Part shown: positions 1 to 6,996 of the stretch, piece by piece
Position numbering within the stretch: the stretch's first letter is position 1
Layout: each line of letters opens with the position of its first letter
Virus record (IMG/VR): IMGVR_UViG_3300003702_000007
Span: 1 to 38,454 of that record
Direction: 5' to 3' (one strand)
DNA from: a virus
Length of the DNA stretch: 38,454 nucleotides
Program-made: the position numbers and the translations under genes
The notes under the pieces: generated by a model
Databases searched by the model: none
What the model was told of the DNA's origin: nothing
What the model saw: the letters and a program-made list of their open reading frames with translations, nothing else

Positions 1-506
1 TTGCACAAATTGATAACTTATTTATTGTTAGTCCACCTGCTGAAGTTCAACAAGTGGTAGAAGAAATAAAAAGTGAGAATAGTAAAGATAATATACTCAG
101 TATAGATTTTCTTGAGTTTAATGATTTAGAGAAAGATTATTTAAAAGATAAAAGAGAACTAGAATACAGAGAATTAGATATGGATCTACTAGATGTAGAT
201 TTTTTACAAGATTTACTAGTAACTATCGAAGAAGGCGATTTACTTGATAGAAAGAAAGGAGGGGAGTTTCCTGGAGGAATAAATATAGCTGGCACATCTC
301 CGGGATTTGATAAAGACAGTCAGTATAATACTATAATAGAGGATTCTGGACAAATTTGGTTTTATAGAGAAGTAACGGGAATTATCAGTATTCGTTTGCC
401 TATTTCAGCAAATGCATCAATAAGCACGATAACTGATGAAAAAGAAAGCTTAATAACCGTAGGTGACGGACAAGCTATAAATATAACAATAACACAAGTA
501 AATTGA
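1..506 (+). CDS. 3' part of an unknown protein (5' end outside window)
   Basis: The reading frame is open to the left edge from base 3, so the GTG at 54 is probably internal. About 168 residues are visible. The first two thirds are charged and probably helical, rich in Asp, Glu, Lys and Leu. The last part becomes beta-rich and ends INITITQVN, very like the end of the next gene product (SITITQD). The stop overlaps the TTG start of the next gene (TTGA), so the two are probably translated together. I do not recognise the family. A link to curli-type secretion or assembly is inferred only from the shared C-terminal motif and the neighbour. Confidence 0.75.
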   Translation, partial: AQIDNLFIVSPPAEVQQVVEEIKSENSKDNILSIDFLEFNDLEKDYLKDKRELEYRELDMDLLDVDFLQDLLVTIEEGDLLDRKKGGEFPGGINIAGTSPGFDKDSQYNTIIEDSGQIWFYREVTGIISIRLPISANASISTITDEKESLITVGDGQAINITITQVN

Positions 507-1312
507 AATATATCATAACATTAATATTATTATGTATGTCGACTCAGGCATTCGGAGATAATGAAATAGATATAGAGCAAGTAGCTCAAGGGGATAGCCT
601 TACTTTAGATCTTACGCAAGAAGGATATAATAATGATATATTTTTCTCAATAGGCGATGGAGATAATATTAGTGTTGAGATTTTTCAGATAGGAAATAAC
701 CAAGAAATTGGTTACGCTAATGATTCTCCTGGTTGGGGGTCTGGAGTTAGTTGGGGTGGAGATATAGACTATGATAATCAAAGTATAAAACTATATCAAA
801 ATTGTACTAAAGGAACGGACTGTAATAAGAACGATATTCAATTCCACATAAGTTATGGTACAAGTAATAAGTTATGGTGGGCGCAAGGATTTGAAATAGA
901 TAGTAGAACAGATACTAATTGGGCTAAAGATGGTACAGAAGGCGGTGGTCATTATGTTACAGTAGATATACATGGAAATAATAACTCAGTAGTAGGTGTA
1001 CAAAGAAATTGTTCAGCAGGTTCATGTGATGGTCACTCTGCAAGAATTTATGTATACGGAGATGATAATGATGTATTTGGTAGACAAAAAGCTGATGATA
1101 GTAAAGAGTTTTATCTAATTATTAATAATGATGATAATACGGTAGACTACTTACAAGATGGAACAGGCGAACACTATGCAAATATTACACTTACTGGAAC
1201 TTACGGAACAGATTTAAATTGGTCGCAACATGCTAATACTAATCTGTCTTATACTTTAACGCAAAACTGTATAACCTCTGGTGGTTGTAGTATTACAATA
1301 ACCCAAGATTAA
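503..1312 (+). CDS. Secreted curlin-like beta-repeat protein
   Basis: This 269-residue product starts at TTG, overlapping the previous stop by four bases. It has a clear Sec signal peptide (Lys-2, hydrophobic stretch to about residue 14, likely cleavage after AFG near residue 18). The mature part is rich in Asn, Gln, Gly, Asp, Thr and Ile. It shows short alternating segments of the type IxIxQ-x-G-x-x-N, for example VEIFQIGNNQ, YTLTQNC and ITITQD, separated by turns containing GDGDN, GNNN or GDDND. This resembles curlin repeats, which stack into beta-solenoid amyloid, but the units are irregular. Several Cys-containing loops (NCTKGTDC, NCSAGSC, NCITSGGC) could form disulphides, as expected for an exported protein. 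It could be an amyloid fibre subunit, an adhesin or a virion decoration. The signal peptide is firm; the curlin-like assignment is moderate. Confidence 0.75.
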   Translation: MKYIITLILLCMSTQAFGDNEIDIEQVAQGDSLTLDLTQEGYNNDIFFSIGDGDNISVEIFQIGNNQEIGYANDSPGWGSGVSWGGDIDYDNQSIKLYQNCTKGTDCNKNDIQFHISYGTSNKLWWAQGFEIDSRTDTNWAKDGTEGGGHYVTVDIHGNNNSVVGVQRNCSAGSCDGHSARIYVYGDDNDVFGRQKADDSKEFYLIINNDDNTVDYLQDGTGEHYANITLTGTYGTDLNWSQHANTNLSYTLTQNCITSGGCSITITQD

Positions 1313-1725
1313 TGAAAACAATACTATTAACATTACTCCTACTTTTCTCAACTACAGCTCAAGCTGGTTTTGAAGACTGGACCAAACAAGAGCAGAGATT
1401 ATATAAATCTTTTATAACTTTTCAGACTATGGACTTAATGCAAGCCTTTAATATGATTGACTGTCAGGAAACAAATCCAAATTGTAGTTTTATAGAAAAG
1501 AATCCCTTAATGGGATCTCACCCAAAAAAGGCAGAAGTGGTTATATTTAAACTGGTTACTAATTTTATGGTATATAATATGTTGGATAAGAGATTAACAA
1601 CGAAAGAAAGACGTAGAACACTTATAGCATTGAATGCCATTTCTATTATTCCAGTTATAAGTAATGAACATGTTGGATTAGGCTTTTACATTCCTATACT
1701 TCCATACAATCAATTTAGACGATGA
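1312..1725 (+). CDS. Small exported/membrane protein of unknown function
   Basis: The 137-residue product starts at ATG overlapping the preceding TAA (TAATG). It begins with a signal peptide (hydrophobic residues 4-14, AQA at the likely cleavage site near residue 19). The mature part contains a helix with QTMDLMQAF, a two-Cys loop (CQETNPNC), the motif EKNPLMGSHP, and two moderately hydrophobic stretches near residues 76-90 and 103-117 that may be membrane helices. The family is not recognised with a function. It is coupled on both sides (ATGA into the next gene), so it belongs to the same operon as the curlin-like protein and the cyclase and probably acts in the envelope. Confidence 0.75.
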   Translation: MKTILLTLLLLFSTTAQAGFEDWTKQEQRLYKSFITFQTMDLMQAFNMIDCQETNPNCSFIEKNPLMGSHPKKAEVVIFKLVTNFMVYNMLDKRLTTKERRRTLIALNAISIIPVISNEHVGLGFYIPILPYNQFRR

Positions 1726-3527
1726 AGATTAATTTACTTATTGGAGCCTTATTGGCTTCTTTATTTATTTGGAATCCATACCCTTTCCAAATATTAGAAT
1801 TAAAAACTCTTGATGCTTTAATTATGTCAAGAGAAGAAGTACAAGACGAGATGATTCTTCTTGTAGATATAGATGAGGAAACAGTAAAGGAATACGGCGG
1901 ATATCCTTTATCTAGAAATGTTTATGCTAATTTAATTACTCGTACAGAAGGAGTACCCGGAATTACAGTAGCCTTTCCAGATAAAGACTTTCATGGGTTT
2001 GATGAAGAATTTCAACTTTCTCTAAACCAAAAGCCAACTGTACTTTCTTTTATAGGTAGTATACAAGCAACTGAAGGAGGACCGCACGTTGGAACCGCCC
2101 AGCTAGGCCAAGGTGTTGCAGCAGAGTGGTTATATCAATATCCGGGAATATTACGAAGTGCTTTAAACTCAGAAGGAGTTGGATTAATTTCAACAATTCC
2201 TGAATTAGACGGGGTAGTAAGAAAACTACCATTAGCAATAAGTGTACAAGGAAATATCTATCCCAGTTTTGCACTAGAGATGTTAAGACTTGCAACAGGA
2301 GACCCAAGTTATCAGATAAAGACTGAAGAGACCGGAGTTGAATGGATAAGGCTTCCACAGTATAATATTATTAATACTAATGAAAATGGTACTGTTTGGG
2401 CAAATTGGAATACAAAGTTTTATAGACAATCAGCACTAGAATATTTAAAAGATCCTATTCCAGCACCTTTTGTTATTTTTGGGGTTACAGCAGAGGGAGT
2501 TGCGCCTTTAGTAGCAACACCTGCAGGAGTAAAGTATCCTCATGATATACAAGCATCCGTTTTAAATACTTTAGTTAATGGAAATGCCCTTTCTCAACCT
2601 TCTTGGAATTTTATAGCAGAGCTTGGAGTATTACTTATCGGAATGCTTATACTATTATTTGCTTCTAGAAGTATTTATTTATCACTACCGTTTCTTGTTT
2701 TAGTAATAGGAGGTCTTATATATAGTTCGTGGAGGCTTATAGAGTTTTCCTACTTGTTTGATGTATCAGCTACTATAATTATACTTTTTATTTTTTGGGC
2801 AATAGTACAATTTCGTAACTTTATTACTCAATACTTGTTAAGACAACTAATTAAGAAGCAATTTGGAACATACTTATCACCAGACATGGTTAATATGCTA
2901 CAAAAGAACCCAGAGTTGCTTAAACTTGGTGGCGAACGTAAAGAGATGACCTTTTTGTTTACTGATATCATGGGCTTTACACCCGTATCAGAAGTATATA
3001 AGAATAAAGACGATCCAGAAGGGTTAGTTGATTTAATTAATACTTATTTAGATAAGATGACTAAAATTATTTTAAATAATGGTGGTACTATAGACAAATA
3101 TATGGGTGATTGTATAATGGCTTTCTGGAATGCACCATTAGATTGTGAAAATCATGCAGATATGGCAGTTAAGTCAGCTATTGAGATAAATAAGAAAACT
3201 AAAGAATTAAATAAACAGTTTAAAGATGAAGATTTAGGACTACCCCCTATTAATGTTGGAACGGGTATTAATACTGGGACCTGCATTGTAGGTAATATGG
3301 GATCTGAAACAAGATTTGACTATTCAGTAATAGGAGATGCAGTTAATTTAGCGGCTAGACTAGAAGCAACGGCAGGGAGAAACGATTATAAAGAATGGAA
3401 GATTATTATATCTGAATCTACTATGAAGAAGTGTAAGAATTTTGATTTCGATAGTATAGGTAGTATAAGGGTAAAAGGAAAGAAGGAACTAGTTGCAATT
3501 TATTCACCTTCAAAAAATACTTCTTGA
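1722..3527 (+). CDS. CHASE2-domain membrane adenylate cyclase (class III)
   Basis: The 601-residue protein has the standard CHASE2 receptor-cyclase order: N-terminal membrane helix (about 4-20), extracytoplasmic CHASE2 sensor (about 25-290), three membrane helices (about 297-314, 319-337, 346-363) and a C-terminal class III cyclase domain (about 405-600). The catalytic set looks complete. Metal-binding Asp415 lies in FTDIMGFT and Asp463 in KYMGDCIMAFWNAP. Lys459 with Ser535 sits where adenine-selecting residues are found. Asn542 and Arg546 of VNLAARLE are the transition-state pair. The expected reaction is ATP to cAMP plus pyrophosphate at the inner membrane, controlled by an unknown periplasmic signal. 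It overlaps the upstream gene by ATGA and is the last gene before a promoter. Such full-length receptor cyclases are common in bacteria and unexpected inside a phage structural region. Confidence 0.92.
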   Translation: MKINLLIGALLASLFIWNPYPFQILELKTLDALIMSREEVQDEMILLVDIDEETVKEYGGYPLSRNVYANLITRTEGVPGITVAFPDKDFHGFDEEFQLSLNQKPTVLSFIGSIQATEGGPHVGTAQLGQGVAAEWLYQYPGILRSALNSEGVGLISTIPELDGVVRKLPLAISVQGNIYPSFALEMLRLATGDPSYQIKTEETGVEWIRLPQYNIINTNENGTVWANWNTKFYRQSALEYLKDPIPAPFVIFGVTAEGVAPLVATPAGVKYPHDIQASVLNTLVNGNALSQPSWNFIAELGVLLIGMLILLFASRSIYLSLPFLVLVIGGLIYSSWRLIEFSYLFDVSATIIILFIFWAIVQFRNFITQYLLRQLIKKQFGTYLSPDMVNMLQKNPELLKLGGERKEMTFLFTDIMGFTPVSEVYKNKDDPEGLVDLINTYLDKMTKIILNNGGTIDKYMGDCIMAFWNAPLDCENHADMAVKSAIEINKKTKELNKQFKDEDLGLPPINVGTGINTGTCIVGNMGSETRFDYSVIGDAVNLAARLEATAGRNDYKEWKIIISESTMKKCKNFDFDSIGSIRVKGKKELVAIYSPSKNTS

Positions 3528-3552
3528 CATTAAGATCGTATTTTGATATAAT
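3524..3552 (+). promoter_or_regulatory. Perfect sigma70-type promoter (P1)
   Basis: TTGACA at 3524-3529 and TATAAT at 3547-3552 are separated by exactly 17 bases, the ideal consensus. The -35 box overlaps the stop codon of the cyclase gene. The spacer ends in a T-rich block (TTTTGA). A second TATAAT at 3567-3572 has no matching -35. It would drive the small-protein and terminase block. Confidence 0.88.
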
Positions 3553-3581
3553 AAATTTATTATAGGTATAATAATCATTTA

Positions 3582-3596
3582 AGGGTGCAACACCCT
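3582..3596 (+). other. Short leader hairpin downstream of P1
   Basis: AGGGTG (3582-3587), loop CAA, CACCCT (3591-3596) form a perfect 6-bp stem about 30 bases after the -10 box, in the 5' leader of the first gene. It has no T-tract, so it is not a terminator. It may protect the 5' end of the mRNA or be an operator; the role is inferred. Confidence 0.4.
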
Positions 3597-3620
3597 ATAG
3601 CTAGTATAGGAAAACTGATC

Positions 3621-3866
3621 ATGGACATTGATATGACCATAGCTTGGAATGTTATTCTAACTCTTATAGTCGCACCCCTAATACTCGTAATACGAGCACA
3701 AATCGGTGAATTAAGAAGAATAGACATTCTATTAAATAAAACACGAGAAGAACTTGGTAGAGACTATGTTTCTAAAATGGAACTAGATTCATTAATGAAT
3801 CGCATAATGAATGCAATAGATAGGCTCTCCCAAAAAGTAGATCGTTTATTCGAAGAACGATCTTAG
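3621..3866 (+). CDS. Membrane-anchored coiled-coil protein (holin-like or virion accessory)
   Basis: Starting at ATG 3621 gives 81 residues; the in-frame GTG at 3585 lies inside a hairpin and lacks a ribosome site, while AGGA at 3608-3611 is well placed for 3621. The protein has one membrane helix at about residues 8-25 (WNVILTLIVAPLILVI) followed by a charged helix with heptad spacing (LNKTREELG, LMNRIMNAIDRLSQKVDRL). This plan of a short N-terminal anchor plus coiled coil is typical of small proteins beside terminase or portal genes in marine phages. Function is not established; a holin-like or spanin-like role is possible but nothing in the sequence proves it. Confidence 0.72.
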   Translation: MDIDMTIAWNVILTLIVAPLILVIRAQIGELRRIDILLNKTREELGRDYVSKMELDSLMNRIMNAIDRLSQKVDRLFEERS

Positions 3867-3875
3867 GAGAAATAA

Positions 3876-4337
3876 ATGGCAACGACACTTACTGCCGCAA
3901 CACTGACCGTAACAGTTACGGAAAGCATTTCGCTCAACGGTAAAGACCAAGGAGCAACAAACTCATTTACTGTAGCTAGTATAAATGAGGTTTATAAACA
4001 CATAGTAACAGCTACAACTACAGTAACCACTTTTCTTAAATTTGGTACTGCTGCTTCAGCAGGTACACTTATTAGAGCAGATGTATCATATTTAAGATTA
4101 ACTAATCTTGATGATACTAATTTTGTTACTATAGGATTACAAGACGATGGTGCAGATACTGCATATCTTAAACTTGAAAAAGGACAAAGTATGATAATTG
4201 GTGGAACTGATGAAGGACCCCAAGTAGATATACACGCTTCAGCAGGAGCTTTTGCAGCTTGGGCAGAAGTTGACAGTTTAACACTAGACGCAGATACCGC
4301 ATCTTGCGATGTAGAGATATTTGCAGCAATGACATAG
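3876..4337 (+). CDS. Predicted small virion beta-sandwich protein
   Basis: The 153-residue product follows AGGAG with good spacing to ATG 3876. It lacks a signal peptide and membrane helix and is rich in Thr, Ala, Val and Asp with regular beta-strand patterns. The middle and end (FVTIGLQDDGAD, LKLEKGQSMIIGG, SCDVEIFAAMT) suggest a compact beta-sandwich of the kind used for head decoration or fibre proteins. A similar strand-turn style is seen in the 110-residue product at 35435-35767. The exact role is not recognisable; a structural role is inferred from composition and from lying between promoter P1 and the terminase. Confidence 0.7.
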   Translation: MATTLTAATLTVTVTESISLNGKDQGATNSFTVASINEVYKHIVTATTTVTTFLKFGTAASAGTLIRADVSYLRLTNLDDTNFVTIGLQDDGADTAYLKLEKGQSMIIGGTDEGPQVDIHASAGAFAAWAEVDSLTLDADTASCDVEIFAAMT

Positions 4338-4346
4338 GAGACTTAA

Positions 4347-4517
4347 ATGGTTGAATACGAAAATAAAATGGCAAAGACCACAGTTAAGGATGTAGTAACA
4401 GCAATAGTTACTGAACCTGAAATAGAAGTTCGTAGAGGTAAATACCGAATTAGAAAAAACGGTCAATTATTGAAATTTGACACAAGAGAAGAAGCTGAAG
4501 AAGCTTTGGCGGAGTAA
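4347..4517 (+). CDS. 56-residue charged hypothetical protein
   Basis: ATG 4347 follows AGGAG at 4336-4340 and opens a 56-codon frame ending at TAA 4515-4517. The product is charged with a central beta-type core (EIEVRRGKYRIRKNGQLLKFDT) and a Glu-rich helical end (REEAEEALAE). The core RxGKYRIRKNGQL followed by FDTREEAEEAL resembles small phage proteins of unknown role that read like one strand-turn-strand plus helix module. Its ribosome site, tight packing and codon use match its neighbours, so it is likely real. Confidence 0.65.
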   Translation: MVEYENKMAKTTVKDVVTAIVTEPEIEVRRGKYRIRKNGQLLKFDTREEAEEALAE

Positions 4518-4520
4518 TAA

Positions 4521-4664
4521 ATGCCCATTCGCAGGGTAAAAGGCGGGTGGAAGATAGATAATACTTCTGGAATCTCTAAGACTAAAAAAGCCGCGAAGCG
4601 AAGACTTCGAGCTATTAAATACCGCCAGTCTAAGAGAAAAAGAAAAGGACGCGATAAGCGTTAG
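4521..4664 (+). CDS. 47-residue very basic protein
   Basis: ATG 4521 lies three bases after the previous stop. The product has about 22 Lys/Arg among 47 residues. It begins with a short strand-like segment (MPIRRVKGGWKIDNTSG) and then a helical, almost wholly basic tail (KKAAKRRLRAI, KRKRKGRDKR). Such a protein would bind nucleic acid or neutralise DNA charge. It could be a packaged DNA-binding protein, a terminase accessory or a ribosome-associated factor; only the nucleic-acid affinity is a reasonable inference. It has an unusually high share of CGN arginine codons compared with the AGA-rich neighbours. Confidence 0.65.
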   Translation: MPIRRVKGGWKIDNTSGISKTKKAAKRRLRAIKYRQSKRKRKGRDKR

Positions 4665-4673
4665 GAGAAATCA

Positions 4674-4952
4674 ATGAGAGCAATTAAATTGTTATCAGCA
4701 AAGGAAGCAGCAGGCAATAGTTTTGCTAATGGATCAACTATAAATGGTGCTAGTAAAGTACTGTGCCAACATACTGGCGGTACTGCAGGAATTATAAATG
4801 TATATAATGCAGCCGGAACAGTTGGATACACATGTAATCTATTAGCTGCAGGTAGTGGTGATTCCACAATAATTCTAGCAAAAAAACCTACTGATGTAAT
4901 GTCAGCAACTCAAGGTAGTATAGAATTTACAGCTTGTTTAACTGAAGCATAA
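4674..4952 (+). CDS. 92-residue predicted small structural protein
   Basis: ATG 4674 follows AGGAG at 4663-4667. The protein has no signal peptide and no membrane segment; it is small, Ala/Gly/Thr-rich and probably all-beta. It has two Cys in the middle (VLCQHTGG, YTCNLLAAG) and one near the end (ACLTEA). Small beta proteins of this sort beside terminase genes in marine phages are usually head decoration or fibre-related, but the family is not one I can name. Its position inside the run of small genes driven by P1 supports a virion role only weakly. Confidence 0.65.
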   Translation: MRAIKLLSAKEAAGNSFANGSTINGASKVLCQHTGGTAGIINVYNAAGTVGYTCNLLAAGSGDSTIILAKKPTDVMSATQGSIEFTACLTEA

Positions 4953-4954
4953 TC

Positions 4955-5026
4955 ATGCCAAAAGGTAAAGGAACTTATGGAAAACGGCGAGGTAGACCTC
5001 GTAAGAAGAAAAGGAAAGCTAAATGA
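4955..5026 (+). CDS. 23-residue basic peptide with AT-hook-like core
   Basis: ATG 4955 opens a 23-codon frame ending at TGA 5024-5026, which overlaps the ATG of the next gene (ATGA). Fourteen of the 23 residues are Lys or Arg. The centre KRRGRPRKKKRK matches the AT-hook pattern, a Gly-Arg-Pro core flanked by basic residues that inserts in the minor groove of AT-rich DNA. It begins MPKGKGTYG, a start I associate with very small phage proteins. It has no strong Shine-Dalgarno of its own, so translation may depend on the upstream gene. DNA binding is inferred from the motif. Confidence 0.6.
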   Translation: MPKGKGTYGKRRGRPRKKKRKAK

Positions 5027-5238
5027 TAGATTTTGAACATAAATCAGAATGGCTAAAACATATAGCTGATAATTCTAAAGCAACTTTAGAATATCTAAGA
5101 GAAAAAGAAGAAGACTTAACGAAAGAAGAATGGGCATTAGCTGACCTATGTGGTGGCTATGTTCATATTTATAACTTAGCTGAAGAATTTCGTTTATTTG
5201 ACAAATCATTATTACCCCGAAACACAAGTATCCACTAA
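5023..5238 (+). CDS. 71-residue helical protein directly before terminase
   Basis: The start at ATG 5023 overlaps the previous stop and the end TAA shares its last base with the terminase ATG (TAATG). The protein is acidic and largely helical (SEWLKHIADNSKATLEYLREKEEDLTKEEWALADLCGGYVHIYNLAEEF). Its position immediately upstream of the large terminase makes it a candidate small terminase partner, but it is shorter than usual small subunits and no helix-turn-helix can be made out. It could instead be a packaging accessory. The gene is likely real from its coupling; the function is unknown. Confidence 0.7.
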   Translation: MIDFEHKSEWLKHIADNSKATLEYLREKEEDLTKEEWALADLCGGYVHIYNLAEEFRLFDKSLLPRNTSIH

Positions 5239-6539
5239 TGTTAGAAATAAGTAGAAAAGACATTACGGACTCTAAACTAATGTCCTATGATCCAGAGGTT
5301 AGGTTTATAAAGTTACCTGTTGAGGGATATCTAGACTTATTAGGTATCAGTCCAATACCCTCACAAATTGCATTAATCAATGCAATTAATAATCCAAAAT
5401 ATAGATTTGTGTGTGGGGCTTTATCACGGAGACAAGGAAAAACCTATATCTCAAATATAATAGGACAATTAATGGCTTTAGTTCCTAATAGTCATATTCT
5501 TTTAATGTCACCTAATTACTCTTTATCTCAAATATCATTTGATCTACAAAGAAATCTTATTAGACATTTTGATTTAGAGGTAGTAAGAGATAATGCGAAA
5601 GAAAGAACTATTGAACTTTCAAATGGCTCAACTATACGAATGGGTTCTATTAATCAGGTAGATTCTTGTGTAGGTAGATCATATGATCTTATAATTTTTG
5701 ATGAGGCAGCATTAGTAGATGGTAAAGATGCATTTAATATTGCACTAAGACCCGCACTAGATAAAGAAAATAGTAAAGCACTCTTTATTTCAACCCCTAG
5801 AGGCAGAAATAATTGGTTTGCAGATTTTTATAACAGAGGATATAATGATGAGTACCCAGAATGGATTTCAATTAAATCAAGTTATCATGAAAACCCAAGA
5901 CATAACAAAGATGACATTTCAGAAGCTAAAAAAACTATGTCAGAGGCAGAGTTCAGTCAAGAATATCTTGCAGATTTTAATGTTTACGAAGGACAGGTTT
6001 GGAACTTTGATTATTCAAATTGTATTTCAGATTTATCCGAGATTGATACTTCAAAAATGGATTTATTTGCAGGGCTCGATGTTGGCTATAAAGACCCGAC
6101 TGCGTTCTGTATAATTGGATATAATTGGGATAAAGAAAAGTTTTATCTAGTAGCTGAATATTTAGAAGCTGAAAGAACTACTGAATATCATGCTATTAGA
6201 ATTAAAAAATTAATGGAGAAGTGGGATGTAGATTGGATCTATATTGACTCTGCAGCACAACAAACTAGATTTGATTTTGCACAGAATTTTGATATTTCAA
6301 CAATCAATGCAAAAAAATCAGTTTTAGATGGGATAGCCCATGTTGCAGCAATAGTTGATAATGATACTTTAGTGGTAGACCAAACTTGTTATCATGCATT
6401 ACAGGCCTTAGATCAATATCAGTGGGATGCAAATCCTAATTTATTGAGAGAAAAGCCAAAGCATAATCAATACTCTCATATGGCAGACGCGCTTAGATAT
6501 GCACTTTATACATTTCAGGTAACAGCGACAACTTTTTAA
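5238..6539 (+). CDS. terL: Terminase large subunit
   Basis: The 433-residue packaging motor and nuclease cuts concatemeric DNA and pumps it through the portal. The ATPase half carries a Walker A-type loop (GALSRRQGKT, about 60-69), Walker B LIIFDEA (Asp155, Glu156) and the coupling motif ISTPRG (184-189). The RNase H-like nuclease half carries three expected acidic positions: Asp281 (GLDVGYKDPT), Asp337 (IYIDS) and Asp417 (HMADAL). Order and spacing are normal and the length is at the compact end of the family. It follows its upstream gene by a one-base overlap and is the last gene before promoter P2. Closest mechanism group (cos or headful) cannot be read safely from this alone. Confidence 0.95.
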   Translation: MLEISRKDITDSKLMSYDPEVRFIKLPVEGYLDLLGISPIPSQIALINAINNPKYRFVCGALSRRQGKTYISNIIGQLMALVPNSHILLMSPNYSLSQISFDLQRNLIRHFDLEVVRDNAKERTIELSNGSTIRMGSINQVDSCVGRSYDLIIFDEAALVDGKDAFNIALRPALDKENSKALFISTPRGRNNWFADFYNRGYNDEYPEWISIKSSYHENPRHNKDDISEAKKTMSEAEFSQEYLADFNVYEGQVWNFDYSNCISDLSEIDTSKMDLFAGLDVGYKDPTAFCIIGYNWDKEKFYLVAEYLEAERTTEYHAIRIKKLMEKWDVDWIYIDSAAQQTRFDFAQNFDISTINAKKSVLDGIAHVAAIVDNDTLVVDQTCYHALQALDQYQWDANPNLLREKPKHNQYSHMADALRYALYTFQVTATTF

Positions 6540-6566
6540 ATAGGTACACCTAGAAAAAAATTGTTC

Positions 6567-6595
6567 TTGACAAAACGATACTTTTTTAGTATAAT
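6567..6595 (+). promoter_or_regulatory. Perfect sigma70-type promoter (P2)
   Basis: TTGACA at 6567-6572, 17-base spacer, TATAAT at 6590-6595, in the 76-base gap after terL. The box is preceded by TTC as in P1, and the spacer has a GAT and then a T-run in the same places as P1. The downstream ATG at 6616 lies 20 bases after the -10 box, so the leader is very short. Confidence 0.88.
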
Positions 6596-6615
6596 TATTT
6601 ATAAGGCTGGAATAA

Positions 6616-6996
6616 ATGAATCTTAAGCGAGACTTGGTAAAATATATAAGAGATAGAGCAAAGTCTAGATATAAAAAAGACATTGAATGTTATATCTGCG
6701 GCAATAAAGAAAGCTTAGATTATCATCATTATTATAGTTTGACTGAATTATTAGAACGATGGCTTATAAAGAATGGTTTTAAGATTGATTCAGCTGAAGA
6801 AATAATTCAAGTTAGAGATGTATTTATAAAAGAACACTCTAAAGAATTATTTGAAGATGCGGTGACTCTTTGTCATAAACACCACTTAAGATTACATTCA
6901 ATATATGGGAAAAAACCTAAATTTATAACGGCAAAAAAACAACCCCGTTGGGTGGAGAAACAGAGAGAAAAAACATGGCTTGGTACGATGGCTTAA
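6616..6996 (+). CDS. HNH endonuclease
   Basis: The 126-residue protein has a zinc-knuckle HNH layout: Cys25 and Cys28 (CYICG), the His-His pair at 37-38 (LDYHHYYSL) that starts the beta-beta-alpha-metal core, and Cys86 followed by HKHHLRLH (87-94), closing the metal site. HNH proteins beside terminase and portal genes often assist packaging cleavage, as in HK97-like phages, although free-standing homing nucleases share the fold. It is the first gene after P2 and overlaps the portal start by 22 bases. A packaging role is the better guess from position. Confidence 0.85.
   Translation: MNLKRDLVKYIRDRAKSRYKKDIECYICGNKESLDYHHYYSLTELLERWLIKNGFKIDSAEEIIQVRDVFIKEHSKELFEDAVTLCHKHHLRLHSIYGKKPKFITAKKQPRWVEKQREKTWLGTMA

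Noticed and set aside
2050-2358. Reverse-strand ORF inside the cyclase gene
   Set aside because: It is a Leu-rich shadow of the AT-rich coding strand, lacks a ribosome site and overlaps an unquestionable gene.
3585-3620. GTG start at 3585 for the membrane/coiled-coil protein
   Set aside because: It lies in a perfect hairpin and has no ribosome site; ATG 3621 has AGGA at proper distance and gives the expected N-terminal membrane helix.
6533-6560. Possible terminator after terL (TAGGT AC ACCTA flanked by T and A runs)
   Set aside because: The core stem is only five pairs with a two-base loop, and the T-run precedes and does not follow it.
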